From: Desulfobacteraceae bacterium | Lineage (GTDB): Bacteria; Desulfobacterota; Desulfobacteria; Desulfobacterales; JAABRJ01 | Direction: 5' to 3' | DNA length: 10,219 bases | Assembly (NCBI GenBank): GCA_011390985.1 | Contig: JAABRJ010000497.1 | Span: 1-10,219 of the forward strand | In this document: positions 9,463 to 10,219 of the stretch, in pieces | Numbering within the stretch: position 1 is the first letter of the stretch | Layout: each line of letters begins with the position of its first letter | The notes under the pieces: generated by a model | What the model saw: only the letters and a program-made list of their open reading frames with translations | Told to the model about the DNA's origin: nothing | Database searches by the model: none | Made by a program: the position numbers and the translations under genes

Positions 9463-10219
9463 TCAGGTCTCGAGCGAGCCGATCAGATCCGACAGACGCG
9501 TAAACCGGTGCGCGACCAGGTAGGCCTCGATCCCCGCCAGAATCTCCATGGTGGCCGCCGGGTTGACGAAATTGGCGGTCCCCACCTGGACCGCCACGGC
9601 GCCGGCGATCAGAAACTCCAGCGCGTCCTCGGCCGTCATGATGCCGCCGATGCCGATCACGGGAATTTTGACCGCGCGCGCCACCTGCCAGACCATGCGC
9701 ACCGCGACCGGGCGGATGGCCGGACCCGAAAGCCCGCCGGTGATGTTGGCCAGCTTGGGCCGGCGGGTGTGGATATCGACCGCCATACCGGTGATGGTGT
9801 TGATCAGGGAGAGGGCGTCGGCCCCGGCCCCCTCGGCGCTGCGGGCGATCTCGGTGATGTCCGTGACGTTGGGGGAGAGCTTGACCACCAGGGGTTTGGC
9901 GGTTTTGGCGCGCACGGCCGCAACCACCCGGGCGGCCATGTCGGGCTGGACGCCGAAGGCGACCCCGCCAGCCTTGACATTCGGGCAGGAAATGTTGACT
10001 TCGATGCCCGCCACCTCGGACAGGCCGTCCAGCCGGGCGGCCAGTTCGGCATAGGCCTCGACGGTCGTGCCGTAGATATTGGCCAGCACCGGCACACGCA
10101 GTTGGCGCAGAAACGGCAGCTTGTCGCGCTTGAAGGCCTCGATCCCGACGTTTTCCAGGCCGATGGCGTTTAACATCCCGCAGGGGGTCTCGGCGATCCG
10201 CGGCGGGGGGTTGCCCCGG
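9463..10219 (-). CDS. pyrD: Dihydroorotate dehydrogenase, class 1B-type catalytic subunit, C-terminal part
   Basis: PyrD oxidises dihydroorotate to orotate in pyrimidine synthesis using FMN. The frame stays open to the right edge; the residues before the internal Met at 10176 read GNPPPRIAETPCG, matching the family, so the true start is outside. The visible 251 aa lack about the first 50-60 residues of a protein of roughly 300-310 aa. The EVNISCPNVKAGG segment holds the catalytic cysteine typical of class 1 enzymes (class 2 uses serine). KLSPNVTD, the NTITGMAVD block and the phosphate-binding VIGIGGIMTAEDALEFLIAGA complete the FMN barrel. Class 1B enzymes work with the iron-sulfur flavoprotein PyrK, whose gene is often just upstream of pyrD; that position lies beyond the window. 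The 1B assignment is by overall sequence style and is less firm than the family call. Confidence 0.93.
   Translation of the reverse strand, partial: RGNPPPRIAETPCGMLNAIGLENVGIEAFKRDKLPFLRQLRVPVLANIYGTTVEAYAELAARLDGLSEVAGIEVNISCPNVKAGGVAFGVQPDMAARVVAAVRAKTAKPLVVKLSPNVTDITEIARSAEGAGADALSLINTITGMAVDIHTRRPKLANITGGLSGPAIRPVAVRMVWQVARAVKIPVIGIGGIMTAEDALEFLIAGAVAVQVGTANFVNPAATMEILAGIEAYLVAHRFTRLSDLIGSLET

Overview
This is a GC-rich bacterial window dominated by branched-chain amino acid biosynthesis. The gene order ilvD-ilvB-ilvN-ilvC-cimA-leuA, the citramalate route to isoleucine, a PEP-CTERM surface or export protein and a class 1B-type pyrD together suggest a Gram-negative of the Desulfobacterota (old Deltaproteobacteria). 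This is an inference from gene content and protein style, not from a marker gene.

Positions 1-7838, plus strand: six tightly ordered genes that look like one operon. The 3' part of ilvD (dihydroxyacid dehydratase) enters from the left edge. It is followed by ilvB and ilvN (large and small subunits of acetohydroxyacid synthase), ilvC (ketol-acid reductoisomerase of a diverged subtype), cimA (citramalate synthase) and leuA (2-isopropylmalate synthase). IlvBN, IlvC and IlvD are the shared trunk for valine, leucine and isoleucine. CimA makes citramalate from pyruvate and acetyl-CoA and so supplies 2-oxobutyrate for isoleucine without threonine deaminase. LeuA diverts 2-oxoisovalerate to leucine. 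leuB, leuC, leuD and ilvE are not in the window. Three gaps inside the operon hold possible RNA structure: a terminator-like hairpin with a T7 tract between ilvN and ilvC, a small hairpin between ilvC and cimA, and a 246-base spacer before leuA. That spacer carries a short ORF with a good ribosome binding site, folded over a strong 13-bp stem, and looks like a leader region. A strong bidirectional terminator closes the operon at 7857-7896.

Positions 7936-8511, minus strand: a 191-aa secreted protein of unknown function with a C-terminal PEP-CTERM sorting signal. A 331-base gene-free stretch follows, holding a candidate promoter for this gene, a GC-rich inverted repeat, and the terminator of the next gene.

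Positions 8843-10219, minus strand: a secreted chalcone isomerase-like protein, and upstream of it the 3' part of pyrD (dihydroorotate dehydrogenase), which runs off the right edge. The two may be co-transcribed.

Most of the window is ordinary housekeeping metabolism. I see no mobile element, CRISPR array, tRNA, rRNA or defence system, and no evident new multi-gene system. The best candidates for something undescribed are the structured leader before leuA and the orphan PEP-CTERM protein.
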